NCBI GenBank assembly: GCA_929200175.1
Contig: CAKMYR010000011.1
Location: 1 to 19,130 of the forward strand
Source: an uncultured Gammaproteobacteria bacterium
GTDB lineage: Bacteria; Pseudomonadota; Gammaproteobacteria; PS1; Pseudothioglobaceae
Length of the DNA stretch: 19,130 bases
Reading direction: 5' to 3'
Of this stretch, positions 5,795 to 13,925 are shown one piece after another. The notes under the pieces are model-generated. The model saw nothing but the letters and a program-made list of their open reading frames with translations. It ran no database searches and was not told the DNA's origin. A program made the position numbers and the translations under genes. Each line of letters opens with the position of its first letter. The first letter of the stretch is position 1.

Positions 5795-8716
5795 ATGAAA
5801 ATAATCATATATTTATTTGCTTTAATTTTTTCTTTTTATTCTATAGCTGGCTTTGAAAGTGACGAAGAATTTCAAAATCAACAAATCAAACCAGACAAAA
5901 ATATTTATTTAAATTCTCCAGAGTATTTAATAGAATCTGAAAGTAATAAAATTAGAAGATACGTAGTTAAATTCACTAAAGATACATCAGCTCAAAAAAG
6001 ATTAGAAATTCATAAAAAATATGGGGCAAATATTAATTTTGAATTACTACAAACAAATGAAATAAACATTATAGAAAGTTCAAAGAGCGAAAAAGAATTA
6101 ATGGATTTATACAAATCTGATAAAAATGTTATTTACATTGAGCCAGAAATACAGCTTCAAATTTTGAAAAAACCTAACGATAGTAGATATAAAGAATTAT
6201 GGGGACTAAATAACACAGGTCAATCAGAAGGTTTAGATGATGCTGATATAAATGCAGAACAAGCTTGGGATATTACTACAGGAACCAATACCAATGTAAT
6301 TGCTGTTATTGATAGTGGGGTTGATTATAATCATAATGATTTAAAAGCAAATATGTGGATTAATCCTAATGAGATTGCTGGAGATGGTATTGACAATGAT
6401 AACAATGGCTATATTGATGACATTTATGGAATTGATACATACAATGATGATTCTGATCCAATGGATGATAATGACCATGGCACCCATGTCGCTGGAACAA
6501 TAGCGGCTAAGGGCAATAACAGTCTTGGAGTTGTAGGAGTTAATTGGAATACAAAAATTATAGCTTGTAAATTTTTATCTAGAACAGGTCGTGGTACAAC
6601 TATTGGGGCTATTAAATGTTTGGATTATTTAGCAAAACTTAAAACTCAAGGTATAAATATTATTGCTAGTAATAATTCTTGGGGTGGAGGAGATTATTCT
6701 CAAGCTTTATATGATGTAATCAAACTTAATCAAGATAAAGGTATTTTATTTGTAGCTGCAGCTGGTAATTCCAATGAAAATAATGATGAAATAGAGAGCT
6801 ATCCTTCTAATTATGATTTATCAAATATTATCTCAGTGGCTGCAACAAATAATAAAGATGAACTAGCATATTTTAGTTCTTATGGCAAACAAAAAGTACA
6901 TGTAGCTGCACCTGGTGTTAAGATATTAAGCACAGTTACTAATAATAACTATAAATCTTTCAATGGCACTTCAATGGCAACACCGCATGTTACTGGATTA
7001 ATTGGATTACTAAAAACCAATGATCAAAGTCTTAATATGAAGCAAATTAAAGCATTATTAATTTCATCAAGTAAACCAGTTGCAGGTTTAAAAAATAAAA
7101 TTTTAAGTGGTGGGGTTATTCGTGCTTGGGATGATATAAGTACTGGAGGCGGAGCATTAAACTGTAATAATAAAAAAAAATCTAAATTCGTTTATCCAGC
7201 AAATAATGTTATAAACACTCCTGCTGATTCAATTGTTAATTTAAAATACTACGAAGTAAATTGCGATAAAGCTATTACTACTGCTACTGCTACCGTAGAC
7301 GATGGTACTAAAATATCTTTAACTGGTGATGATGATATTATTTTAAGTGGCTCTTATTCATTTACTGTTAAAGCTAAAAAAATTCTTACTTTTCCTGATA
7401 ATAGCACATTAACTATAAACATTGTTAGTCCTTATGAAAAGGCAATTCCTGTTGGTTATTCATATCAAAATATTACAGGAACTAGATTACCTTTAGAAGA
7501 TGAAGAAACAGTTGTACTTGATATTCCTTTTAATTCAAATTTTTCTGGAATTAATTCTGGTAAAAAAATATATGTAAATTCTAATGGGTTTATTAGTTTT
7601 GAAGATAAGATAATTGTATGGCCTTATAAGAATAAAGAATTACCATCAAATGATGTAGGGTCTATGTCAATAGTTGCATTTTGGGATGATTTATATCCTG
7701 GGTCTTCTATTCTTAGTTCTGGTGTTTTTTGGGATGTTATAGGCTCAGCTCCTAATCGTAAAATTGTTATTGAATGGAGAGATGTTAGGCATTATTCTAC
7801 TCGCCTTACTAATAACAATATTACTTTTCAGATTATTTTAGAAGAGAATAGTCCAGATATTCGTGTTAACTATAAAGATATGGTTTTTTCTAGTCAAAAT
7901 CATAAAATTAACTATGGTAAATCAGCTACTATTGGAATTCAACAAACTGCTAATTATGCAAAACAGCATTGTTTTAATGCTAGTTGTTTAATAAATAATA
8001 ATACATCATTAATTTGGAAATTGAAAAATGATGATAAGCCACCTATTATTAATTCGGTATCTTTAGAAGGTTATCAAAACTTTGTAGCCGGATTGACTTT
8101 AACTTTTGTTGTTGATGCAAAAGCCCAACAGGATAAAACTATTACTCAATATGAAATTGACTTTAATGGTGATAATATAATTGACTACAAAGGAACAAAT
8201 AATAAAGTTTCTTATAAATACAATGAAGTTGGTGATTATATTTATAATATAAAAGTAATTGACTCTGATAATAAATTTACAAATTATTATAAATCAATCA
8301 ATATTTTGCTTGATGCAAAAGAAATTGTAGAAAATGCAATCCTTGATTATAAAGAGAAAATTATAGCTGATCCTAGTTTATTAAATTTATTCTCTCAAGA
8401 TAATCTTGAAGAGCAATTAACAAACTTACGCGAACAAATTGTAGCTAATCCTGATAATTATGGTCTATTGCCTGGAGATGCAAAAATAACAACCTCAAAA
8501 ATAGAAAGCCTTTCTCCTGGATGGCATTTATTGTCAAACCCAGTGAAAAGTGAAACTGACTTATTTGCATCTGCTAAAGCTGTATTTTATTATGATAATC
8601 AAAAATATTATGCTCATTCTAATGACGAAGAGATATCTAAATGGTTATCTTTAGAGAACGATATAGGGGTAATTATATCTATACCTGCAGGTTTGGGTAT
8701 TTGGGTTCTAAAATAA
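5795..8716 (+). CDS. Secreted multidomain subtilisin-like serine protease (S8)
   Basis: A 973-residue protein with a Sec-type signal peptide (about 1-18). A likely inhibitor-I9 propeptide (about 54-122) is followed by the S8 catalytic domain (about 130-445). The triad is complete: Asp173 in VIAVIDSGVD, His228 in DHGTHVAG and Ser393 in NGTSMATPH. NNSWGG at 293-298 supplies the oxyanion Asn. A Gly/Asp/Asn-rich stretch (197-225, DGIDNDNNGYIDD) between Asp and His resembles calcium-binding insertions of related proteases. Beyond the catalytic domain are a beta-rich segment (455-545), a nidogen-like module (about 555-740, with YVNSNGFISFE, IVAFWDDLYPG and KIVIEWRDV), a PKD-like domain (750-840, DFNGDNIIDY) and a 70-residue tail beginning near LSPGWHLLSNP. 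It probably acts outside the cell on proteins or peptides; the substrate is unknown. The ATG at 5795 gives the full signal peptide. The lipoprotein gene follows after 5 nt. Confidence 0.9.
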   Translation: MKIIIYLFALIFSFYSIAGFESDEEFQNQQIKPDKNIYLNSPEYLIESESNKIRRYVVKFTKDTSAQKRLEIHKKYGANINFELLQTNEINIIESSKSEKELMDLYKSDKNVIYIEPEIQLQILKKPNDSRYKELWGLNNTGQSEGLDDADINAEQAWDITTGTNTNVIAVIDSGVDYNHNDLKANMWINPNEIAGDGIDNDNNGYIDDIYGIDTYNDDSDPMDDNDHGTHVAGTIAAKGNNSLGVVGVNWNTKIIACKFLSRTGRGTTIGAIKCLDYLAKLKTQGINIIASNNSWGGGDYSQALYDVIKLNQDKGILFVAAAGNSNENNDEIESYPSNYDLSNIISVAATNNKDELAYFSSYGKQKVHVAAPGVKILSTVTNNNYKSFNGTSMATPHVTGLIGLLKTNDQSLNMKQIKALLISSSKPVAGLKNKILSGGVIRAWDDISTGGGALNCNNKKKSKFVYPANNVINTPADSIVNLKYYEVNCDKAITTATATVDDGTKISLTGDDDIILSGSYSFTVKAKKILTFPDNSTLTINIVSPYEKAIPVGYSYQNITGTRLPLEDEETVVLDIPFNSNFSGINSGKKIYVNSNGFISFEDKIIVWPYKNKELPSNDVGSMSIVAFWDDLYPGSSILSSGVFWDVIGSAPNRKIVIEWRDVRHYSTRLTNNNITFQIILEENSPDIRVNYKDMVFSSQNHKINYGKSATIGIQQTANYAKQHCFNASCLINNNTSLIWKLKNDDKPPIINSVSLEGYQNFVAGLTLTFVVDAKAQQDKTITQYEIDFNGDNIIDYKGTNNKVSYKYNEVGDYIYNIKVIDSDNKFTNYYKSINILLDAKEIVENAILDYKEKIIADPSLLNLFSQDNLEEQLTNLREQIVANPDNYGLLPGDAKITTSKIESLSPGWHLLSNPVKSETDLFASAKAVFYYDNQKYYAHSNDEEISKWLSLENDIGVIISIPAGLGIWVLK

Positions 8717-8721
8717 AATTT

Positions 8722-9600
8722 ATGAAACTAGAATATCTTTTATTATCTTTAGTGCTTTTGCTTAGCTCTTGTGGTGGAGGTGGAGGCTCAAACTCTGGAA
8801 AGGTCAGCGAAGATAATTCGGTTAATTTATCAGGAATTGCTGCAACTGGAATTATAAAAAATGCAAAAGTATCTGCCTATTTATTTGAAAATAATATAAA
8901 AGGCTCTTTGATTGATAGCACAATAACAAATAATAATGGAGAATATAATTTACAACTTAAAACTAATAAAAAAACAACTATTCTTATCGAATTAGTTGGA
9001 ATAACAGGGAGAAGTGCTATTATTTGTGATAATTCATTAGGATGCTCTTATAATAATATTAAATATAATTTTGGTGTAGAGTACCCAATTGATAGTAATT
9101 TTAAATTAACTTCTATTGTAGATAGTCAGCCAAATACTGAATATCAGACAAACATTACTCCATTAACCGATATTCTTGTAAATCTTGTAATGTCTGGTCA
9201 ATCAATTGCCCAAGCAAATAATAAAATAATCAAATATTTTAAATTAGACGATAGTATAGATCTTATAAAATTAAAACCAATAAATATTACTGAAAATATA
9301 AATGATATTAGCGATATTGATTTGGAAGGATTATTAATAATAAGTTCATTTGAGGATAAAAATATAGATATTAAAACTAAAATTAGTAATACAATTAATG
9401 CAATTAATAAAAATTTAGATTATGATAAAAATATTAATGATTTTATTATTCCTTCAATTGCTACAGCTAAGATAATAAAAGATAAAAATAATCATTTAAA
9501 TGGTGAAGTTAATAATTTAATAAATAAAATGAAAGAGAGTATTATTAATATTGATAGCCCTATAGAATTTCCTAAAAATATTCAATTACCTCAAATTTAA
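8722..9600 (+). CDS. Hypothetical lipoprotein with polyglycine linker and CarboxypepD_reg-like domain
   Basis: A 292-residue protein of unknown function. The start is the ATG at 8722, because it gives a perfect lipoprotein signal: a hydrophobic stretch ending in LSSC, with the lipidated Cys at residue 17. In-frame starts farther upstream would overlap the protease gene and spoil this signal. Five glycines follow the Cys, a common linker in surface lipoproteins. Residues 36-95 (SGIAATGIIKNAKVSAYLF, then NNNGEYNLQL) look like a carboxypeptidase-regulatory-type beta-sandwich. Residues 145-290 are mostly helical and rich in Asn, Ile and Lys (TPLTDILVNLVMSG, AQANNKIIKYF). No catalytic motif is seen. 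The 5-nt gap to the protease gene suggests co-expression and a shared role at the cell surface, which is inference. It ends head-on with the TolC-like gene, 17 nt away, with no hairpin terminator visible. Confidence 0.75.
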   Translation: MKLEYLLLSLVLLLSSCGGGGGSNSGKVSEDNSVNLSGIAATGIIKNAKVSAYLFENNIKGSLIDSTITNNNGEYNLQLKTNKKTTILIELVGITGRSAIICDNSLGCSYNNIKYNFGVEYPIDSNFKLTSIVDSQPNTEYQTNITPLTDILVNLVMSGQSIAQANNKIIKYFKLDDSIDLIKLKPINITENINDISDIDLEGLLIISSFEDKNIDIKTKISNTINAINKNLDYDKNINDFIIPSIATAKIIKDKNNHLNGEVNNLINKMKESIINIDSPIEFPKNIQLPQI

Positions 9601-9617
9601 TTTAACTATATTAATAT

Positions 9618-10898
9618 TTATTGAATTAGTTCATCAAGCATTGCTTTAAACTCTATTACAGTTTGTTGATATTCTTTTGCAGTTTGCGCATAGCTTAATT
9701 TTATATCTTGTTCATTATCTTGAGATTTAATTACTAAATCAATCTCTCTATTACCATCAGCATATAACTGTTTTTCTTTTATTGTTCTTGCTTTAGAAAC
9801 ATTAATTTGATTTATTTTAGATTCAAGTATTTGCTCTAATAGTTTAATTTTTTCACCAGTATTTTTTGATTTTGTATAAATATTAAGTAGCGATTCTTTT
9901 TTATGTTGTTCTAATTCTAATAATTGTAATCTAGTTTTTTCTAAATTTTCTTTGCCATAAGTATTACCTAAAGGATATGAAAAATTTAGTCCAACTGAAT
10001 TTTCATTATTTGAACCTAAACCTAATTTTAAATTTAATTTAGCTTTAGATTTACTTTCAAAATCAATTAATGTTCGTTTTAATATATCTTGATTAAAATC
10101 AATTATTTTTAGTAATCTAGAATTATTAAATTCATCTAAAGAAATAGTTTTAGGGGTAAAAATTTTATAAAGATTCAAATCAGCAACTACATCATTAAAA
10201 TTATAATCTAAGGTTATTGCTATTTCTTGTCGTAATAAATTTAAATCTTTTTGTGCCTGTAATAGTCGTTGTTTTGATCTTTCGTAAGCATTTTTTTGTA
10301 ATAATAAATCTACTTCATTAATAACAGAAGCAGCAAATTTTTCTTTAGCAAGATCCAATTCTTTTTTAGCTAACTCTAATCTTTTTTCATTAATTGCTTG
10401 TCTTTCTTGTAAATAAGCTAGTTCAATAAAGATTTTAAGTTTGCTTAAAATAAAATTCTCTTCTTTTTCTAATACTTCTAAATAATTTTGTTTAATTTTA
10501 ATATCAGCAATATCAAAATTAAATCTATCATTAATCCCTCCACTATTTTGTAAAAGTGGATGACTATAGCTAATAGAGAATTTATCAGTGCCTCCATTAA
10601 AAAATTCTTCACCATTCCAAAGATGAGATACAATTAAATCTCCGCCAGTTGAAAGAATTTTTTTATTTGCAGAGAAATTTATAGTATCAAGACTATTTTT
10701 ATTATAGGTTGTATCTAAACTTAAATTCCAATCATCAGCCCTAGTTGTTATTTGTTTTTCTTTTTGTTTAATTTGATTTGAGAAAGAATTTTTAACAAAA
10801 AAAGGATGTGTATTTTTTAATCTATCGATAAATTCATCTTTATCCATAGCTAATACATTCAAGCTAAATAAAGAAATAATAATTATAAATATTTTCAT
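9618..10898 (-). CDS. TolC-like outer-membrane efflux protein
   Basis: A 426-residue protein with a signal peptide (about 1-17, MKIFIIIISLFSLNVLA) and the two-fold OEP architecture. Each half has beta-strand segments (for example LSLDTTYNKNS, KFSISYSHPLLQNSGG, LKLGLGSNNENSVGLNFSYP) and long, Lys/Glu/Gln-rich helices that should form the periplasmic coiled-coil barrel (about 130-225 and 320-420). TolC family trimers serve as the exit duct for type I secretion and drug efflux. It is shorter than E. coli TolC (493 residues), and no membrane-fusion protein or ABC/RND pump is in the window, so its partner and cargo are unknown. Its ATG overlaps the stop of aroK as ATGA, making it the last gene of the lysC-ilvE-zinc finger-aroK run. 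The family assignment rests on architecture rather than a single signature motif. Confidence 0.8.
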   Translation of the reverse strand: MKIFIIIISLFSLNVLAMDKDEFIDRLKNTHPFFVKNSFSNQIKQKEKQITTRADDWNLSLDTTYNKNSLDTINFSANKKILSTGGDLIVSHLWNGEEFFNGGTDKFSISYSHPLLQNSGGINDRFNFDIADIKIKQNYLEVLEKEENFILSKLKIFIELAYLQERQAINEKRLELAKKELDLAKEKFAASVINEVDLLLQKNAYERSKQRLLQAQKDLNLLRQEIAITLDYNFNDVVADLNLYKIFTPKTISLDEFNNSRLLKIIDFNQDILKRTLIDFESKSKAKLNLKLGLGSNNENSVGLNFSYPLGNTYGKENLEKTRLQLLELEQHKKESLLNIYTKSKNTGEKIKLLEQILESKINQINVSKARTIKEKQLYADGNREIDLVIKSQDNEQDIKLSYAQTAKEYQQTVIEFKAMLDELIQ

Positions 10899-11410
10899 TT
10901 TGATATAGATTGTATTATTTTATTAACTGTAATATGATAGTTGTTTTCATTATTTTCAATTATCAAATCAGCTGTTTTTTTATAAAGATGCTCTCTTTTT
11001 TTTAATAAATCAGTAATAGTTTTTTCTTTATCAGTTGATCTTTGGAGTAATGGTCTAGTCTTAGAGCTGGCTACTCTTTTGACTAATTCTTTAATATTTG
11101 AAGAAAGATAAATCACAAAACTATCGCTTAACAGCTCTCTATTTTCTTTTCTAAGAACAATTCCTCCGCCAGTAGCTATTACAATATTTGACATTTTACA
11201 TAATTTTTTTAATTTTTGTGTTTCACGATTACGAAAACCTTCTTCTCCTTCAACATCAAAAATATGATTTATATCAACTCCTGCTTTTGATGCAATTTCA
11301 AAATCAGAATCAAAAAAATCACGATTTAATTTGCTGGCAAGAGATCTTCCTATTGAAGTTTTGCCAGAACCCATTGGCCCAATAAGTACAATATTAGTTT
11401 TATTATCCAA
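10895..11410 (-). CDS. aroK: Shikimate kinase
   Basis: A 171-residue shikimate kinase, which phosphorylates shikimate with ATP on the way to chorismate and aromatic amino acids. The Walker A loop GPMGSGKT occupies residues 11-18. Shikimate-binding residues are in place: Asp36 in DSDFEIA, Arg60 in EGEEGFR and GGG at 81-83. The lid arginine is Arg119 in SKTRP, and Arg139 lies in KKREHLY. The start must be a non-ATG codon: no in-frame ATG exists between the upstream stop and the Met inside the Walker loop. TTG at 11410-11408 gives the normal family N-terminus (DNKTNIVLIGPMG). No Shine-Dalgarno sequence is seen. It lies 11 nt after the zinc-finger gene, and its TGA overlaps the next ATG. The usual neighbour aroB is absent. 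Confidence 0.95.
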   Translation of the reverse strand: MDNKTNIVLIGPMGSGKTSIGRSLASKLNRDFFDSDFEIASKAGVDINHIFDVEGEEGFRNRETQKLKKLCKMSNIVIATGGGIVLRKENRELLSDSFVIYLSSNIKELVKRVASSKTRPLLQRSTDKEKTITDLLKKREHLYKKTADLIIENNENNYHITVNKIIQSISK

Positions 11411-11421
11411 AATTAAGTATG

Positions 11422-11601
11422 TTAAGTAAGTTTATATTTTTGACAACAATAAGGACAAGAGACTATATTCTTTTTATCAAAATTTAAAAATACTTTTGGA
11501 TGACTCCATGCATTTTGTTCGTCTTGTGGACAAGAAAAAGGCAAATCACTTTTTTTTATTAAAAAAAAGTTATCACTTATATTTACGTTTGATTTATTCA
11601 T
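11422..11601 (-). CDS. Small zinc-finger protein, CHCC type
   Basis: A 59-residue protein of the zf-CHCC family. The probable zinc ligands are Cys24 (PFSCP), His34 (WSHPKVFL), Cys49 and Cys52 (SCPYC). The block SHPKVFLNFD followed by CPYCCQKYKL matches the family pattern well; an extra Cys53 sits next to the last ligand. Bacterial members are related to a small zinc-binding accessory subunit of mitochondrial complex I, but their job in bacteria is not established. The start is the ATG at 11601-11599, which overlaps the ilvE stop as ATGA. A TTG two codons earlier is possible but less likely. Such a gene next to ilvE fits a gammaproteobacterium. Co-translation with ilvE is likely. Confidence 0.85.
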   Translation of the reverse strand: MNKSNVNISDNFFLIKKSDLPFSCPQDEQNAWSHPKVFLNFDKKNIVSCPYCCQKYKLT

Positions 11602-12530
11602 TTGCAAATATTTTTACTAATCCATTTTTTATATTTATCATTACGCCCATACACACAATCAAAGTATAAATTTTGTAATTTTTCTGTAATTGGCCCTCGT
11701 TTTCCATTACCAATATTACGATTATCTAATTCTCTAATTGGAGTTAATTCAGCAGCAGTTCCTGTAAAAAAAGCTTCATCTGCACAATATACCTCATCAC
11801 GAGTAATGCGTTTTTCAATAACTTTATAGCCCAAATCATTTGCTAAAGTAAAAATTGTATCTCGAGTAATTCCAGCTAAAGCTGAATCTAAATCTGGAGT
11901 ATATATAATATTGTTATTAATAATAAAAATATTTTCTCCACTACCTTCAGCAACAAAACCGTTAACATCTAATAATAATGCTTCATCATAACCATTATTT
12001 AATGCTTCTTGTAAGGCCATCATTGAATTAATATAATTGCCATTAGCCTTGGCTTTAGTCATAGATATATTCGCATGATGACGTGTAAAACTAGAAGTAT
12101 GAACACGAATACCATTAATTATATTATCTTTTCCTAAATATGTGCCCCATTCCCATGCTGCTATAATCATATGTACTTTTAAATTATCGGCTCTTAATCC
12201 CATACCTTCTGAACCATAAAAACACATAGGTCTTATATAAGCTGAATTTAAATTATTTTTAATAACAATTTCTTTTTGTGCTTGATTTATAACATCTTTA
12301 TCAAATGGTAATTTCATTCCTAAAATGTGTGCAGAATTAAATAAGCGATTAGTGTGTTGCTCTAATTTAAAAATAGCAGGCCCATTAGCAGTCTCATAAG
12401 CGCGTACTCCTTCAAATATACCCATACCATAATGTAAAGTATGGGTTAGTACATGAACTTTAGCATCACGCCAATTAACCCAAGAGCCATCCATCCAAAT
12501 AAATCCATCTCTATCATCAAATGCTTTCAT
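11598..12530 (-). CDS. ilvE: Branched-chain amino acid aminotransferase
   Basis: A 310-residue class IV PLP-dependent aminotransferase. It performs the last step in leucine, isoleucine and valine synthesis, passing the amino group from glutamate to the keto acids. The PLP-binding lysine is Lys161 in TKAKANGNY. Glu195 in FVAEGSGENIF should contact the pyridine nitrogen. Other hallmarks are LHYGMGIFEGVRAY near the N-terminus, the YIRPMCFYGSEGMG block and GITRDTIF and DEAFFTGTAAELTP toward the C-terminus. Length and motifs are those of the long-chain BCAT group found in E. coli. It starts at the ATG 12530-12528 with no Shine-Dalgarno sequence, 32 nt after lysC. Its TGA overlaps the ATG of the zinc-finger gene. 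Confidence 0.96.
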   Translation of the reverse strand: MKAFDDRDGFIWMDGSWVNWRDAKVHVLTHTLHYGMGIFEGVRAYETANGPAIFKLEQHTNRLFNSAHILGMKLPFDKDVINQAQKEIVIKNNLNSAYIRPMCFYGSEGMGLRADNLKVHMIIAAWEWGTYLGKDNIINGIRVHTSSFTRHHANISMTKAKANGNYINSMMALQEALNNGYDEALLLDVNGFVAEGSGENIFIINNNIIYTPDLDSALAGITRDTIFTLANDLGYKVIEKRITRDEVYCADEAFFTGTAAELTPIRELDNRNIGNGKRGPITEKLQNLYFDCVYGRNDKYKKWISKNICK

Positions 12531-12562
12531 AGTAATTTATATGTTTTTTGTAAATTTTGGTT

Positions 12563-13801
12563 TTAAAAATTATCTTCTCTAATCATATCAAGCTTAAAAG
12601 CATCATGTAATGATCTTACCGCTAATTCTAAATATTTTTCATCAATGATAACAGATATTTTAATTTCTGAAGTTGATATCATTTGTATATTAATATTTTC
12701 TTTATGCAAAGCCTTAAACATTCTTGAAGCAATGCCTGTGTGTGAACGCATACCAACACCAACTAATGATACTTTAACTACTTTATTATCGTATCTAATA
12801 TCTTTTGCATTAACTTCATTACCAATGCGTTTTAATATTTCTTTTGCATTATCAAAATCATTACGATTAACAGTAAATGCAAGATTAGTCATTTCTTCAT
12901 TATCAGAAGCGCCTTGTATAATCATATCGATTTCGATATTAGCATCACTAATAGCACTTAATATTTTATAAGCAGTACCAGGCTCATTTGCTACATTAAT
13001 TAAACTTAATTTAGCTTCGTCTTTATTATGCGCTATTCCTGAAATTAAAACTTTTTCCATAATATTTTCCTCGTCAGTGATTAGTGTACCTTTAGGTTTT
13101 TCTATCATTGAAGATAGAACTCTTAAAGGTACTTTGTATTTAGAAGCAAATTCTACTGATCTAATTTGTAAAACTTTAGAGCCAAGAGATGACATTTCTA
13201 GCATTTCTTCATAACTAACAACATTCATTCTTTTTGCGTTAGGCTCAATTCTAGGATCAGCTGTATAAACCCCATCTACATCAGTGTAAATTTGACATTC
13301 ATCAGCTTTTAATGTTGCAGATAATGCAACAGCTGTAGTATCTGATCCTCCACGACCTAATGTAGTAATATTTCCATTAATATCAACTCCTTGAAAACCA
13401 GCTATCACTACCACTTTATTCTCTGCTAAACTTTTTCTTATTTTATGGTCTTGAATAGTTTTGATTCTAGCTTTTCCATGTTTTGAATCAGTAATAATTT
13501 GTACTTGCGGACCAGTATAAGATATTGCATCACAATTTATCTGATGGAGAGCCATACTAAGCAAAGAAATGGTTATTTGTTCTCCTGTAGTTAAAAGTAC
13601 ATCCATTTCTCTTACTGATGGATTATTATGTATTTGATTAGCTACTTTTATCAAGCGATTAGTTTCTCCACTCATAGCAGAGACGCTAACTACTAGTTGA
13701 TTATTATCATCTTTAATTTTTTTAATTTTTTCAGCTACAGCTTTAATACGTTCAATTGACGCTAAAGAAGTTCCTCCGTACTTTTGTACTATTAATGACA
13801 T
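12563..13801 (-). CDS. lysC: Aspartate kinase, monofunctional, with two ACT domains
   Basis: A 412-residue aspartokinase, catalysing the first step from aspartate to lysine, threonine, methionine and diaminopimelate. The N-terminal kinase domain holds KYGGTS (7-12), SAMSGETN (41-48), TTGEQI (71-76) and GRGGSDTTAVALSA (149-162), followed by YTDVDGVYTADPR (172-184). Two ACT domains follow (about 263-335 and 342-405), including the conserved GMRSHTGIASRMFKAL segment and NINIQMISTSEIKISVII. Such tandem ACT domains bind lysine and/or threonine for feedback inhibition. It is monofunctional: there is no fused homoserine dehydrogenase. It heads the lysC-ilvE-zinc finger-aroK-tolC-like run and diverges from the M48 protease gene. 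The start is the ATG at 13801-13799. Confidence 0.95.
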   Translation of the reverse strand: MSLIVQKYGGTSLASIERIKAVAEKIKKIKDDNNQLVVSVSAMSGETNRLIKVANQIHNNPSVREMDVLLTTGEQITISLLSMALHQINCDAISYTGPQVQIITDSKHGKARIKTIQDHKIRKSLAENKVVVIAGFQGVDINGNITTLGRGGSDTTAVALSATLKADECQIYTDVDGVYTADPRIEPNAKRMNVVSYEEMLEMSSLGSKVLQIRSVEFASKYKVPLRVLSSMIEKPKGTLITDEENIMEKVLISGIAHNKDEAKLSLINVANEPGTAYKILSAISDANIEIDMIIQGASDNEEMTNLAFTVNRNDFDNAKEILKRIGNEVNAKDIRYDNKVVKVSLVGVGMRSHTGIASRMFKALHKENINIQMISTSEIKISVIIDEKYLELAVRSLHDAFKLDMIREDNF

Positions 13802-13819
13802 TAAATTATAAATTTATTA

Positions 13820-13892
13820 AACTTGTAAATTATACGATAATAAATTTATAAAAAATTATTATTATTTCAATACTTATGCAACTTGTAAATTA
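13820..13892. repeat. Pair of 13-bp direct repeats in a divergent promoter region
   Basis: The sequence AACTTGTAAATTA occurs at 13820-13832 and again, identically, at 13880-13892, exactly 60 bp later. The left copy overlaps the -10 box of lysC; the right copy contains the -35 box of the M48 gene. They could be operator sites or remains of a small duplication. AT-richness lowers the significance, but thirteen identical bases with two G/C positions inside 124 bp is notable. Confidence 0.5.
13829..13834 (-). promoter_or_regulatory. Possible -10 box of lysC
   Basis: A perfect TATAAT on the minus strand lies 27 nt before the lysC ATG, so transcription would start near 13822. No good -35 box is found at 16-18 nt. 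It lies partly inside the left copy of the 13-bp direct repeat. Confidence 0.35.
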
Positions 13893-13911
13893 ATATTATA
13901 CTAACTATAAT
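13883..13911 (+). promoter_or_regulatory. Probable sigma-70 promoter of the M48 protease gene
   Basis: A -35 box TTGTAA (13883-13888), a 17-nt spacer and a perfect -10 box TATAAT (13906-13911). Transcription would start near 13918, leaving a very short leader of about 8 nt before the ATG at 13926. The -35 box lies inside the right copy of a 13-bp direct repeat. Confidence 0.55.
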
Positions 13912-13925
13912 AGTTTATAGTTATT

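Noticed and set aside
7278..7300. ACTACTGCTACTGCTACC microrepeat within the protease gene
   Set aside because: Only a few imperfect triplets coding Thr/Ala in a beta-rich segment; too short to be a meaningful repeat.
8641..8721. Upstream extension of the lipoprotein gene overlapping the protease gene
   Set aside because: It would place 27 residues before a perfect lipoprotein signal peptide; the ATG at 8722, 5 nt after the protease stop, is far more sensible.
9601..9635. ATATTAATAT palindrome as a terminator between the convergent genes
   Set aside because: The stem is only AT pairs, has no loop and lacks a proper T-run; such palindromes are common by chance in this composition.
12645..12971. 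Open frame of 108 codons on the plus strand inside lysC
   Set aside because: It is antisense to the well-conserved ACT domains of aspartate kinase and has no start signal.
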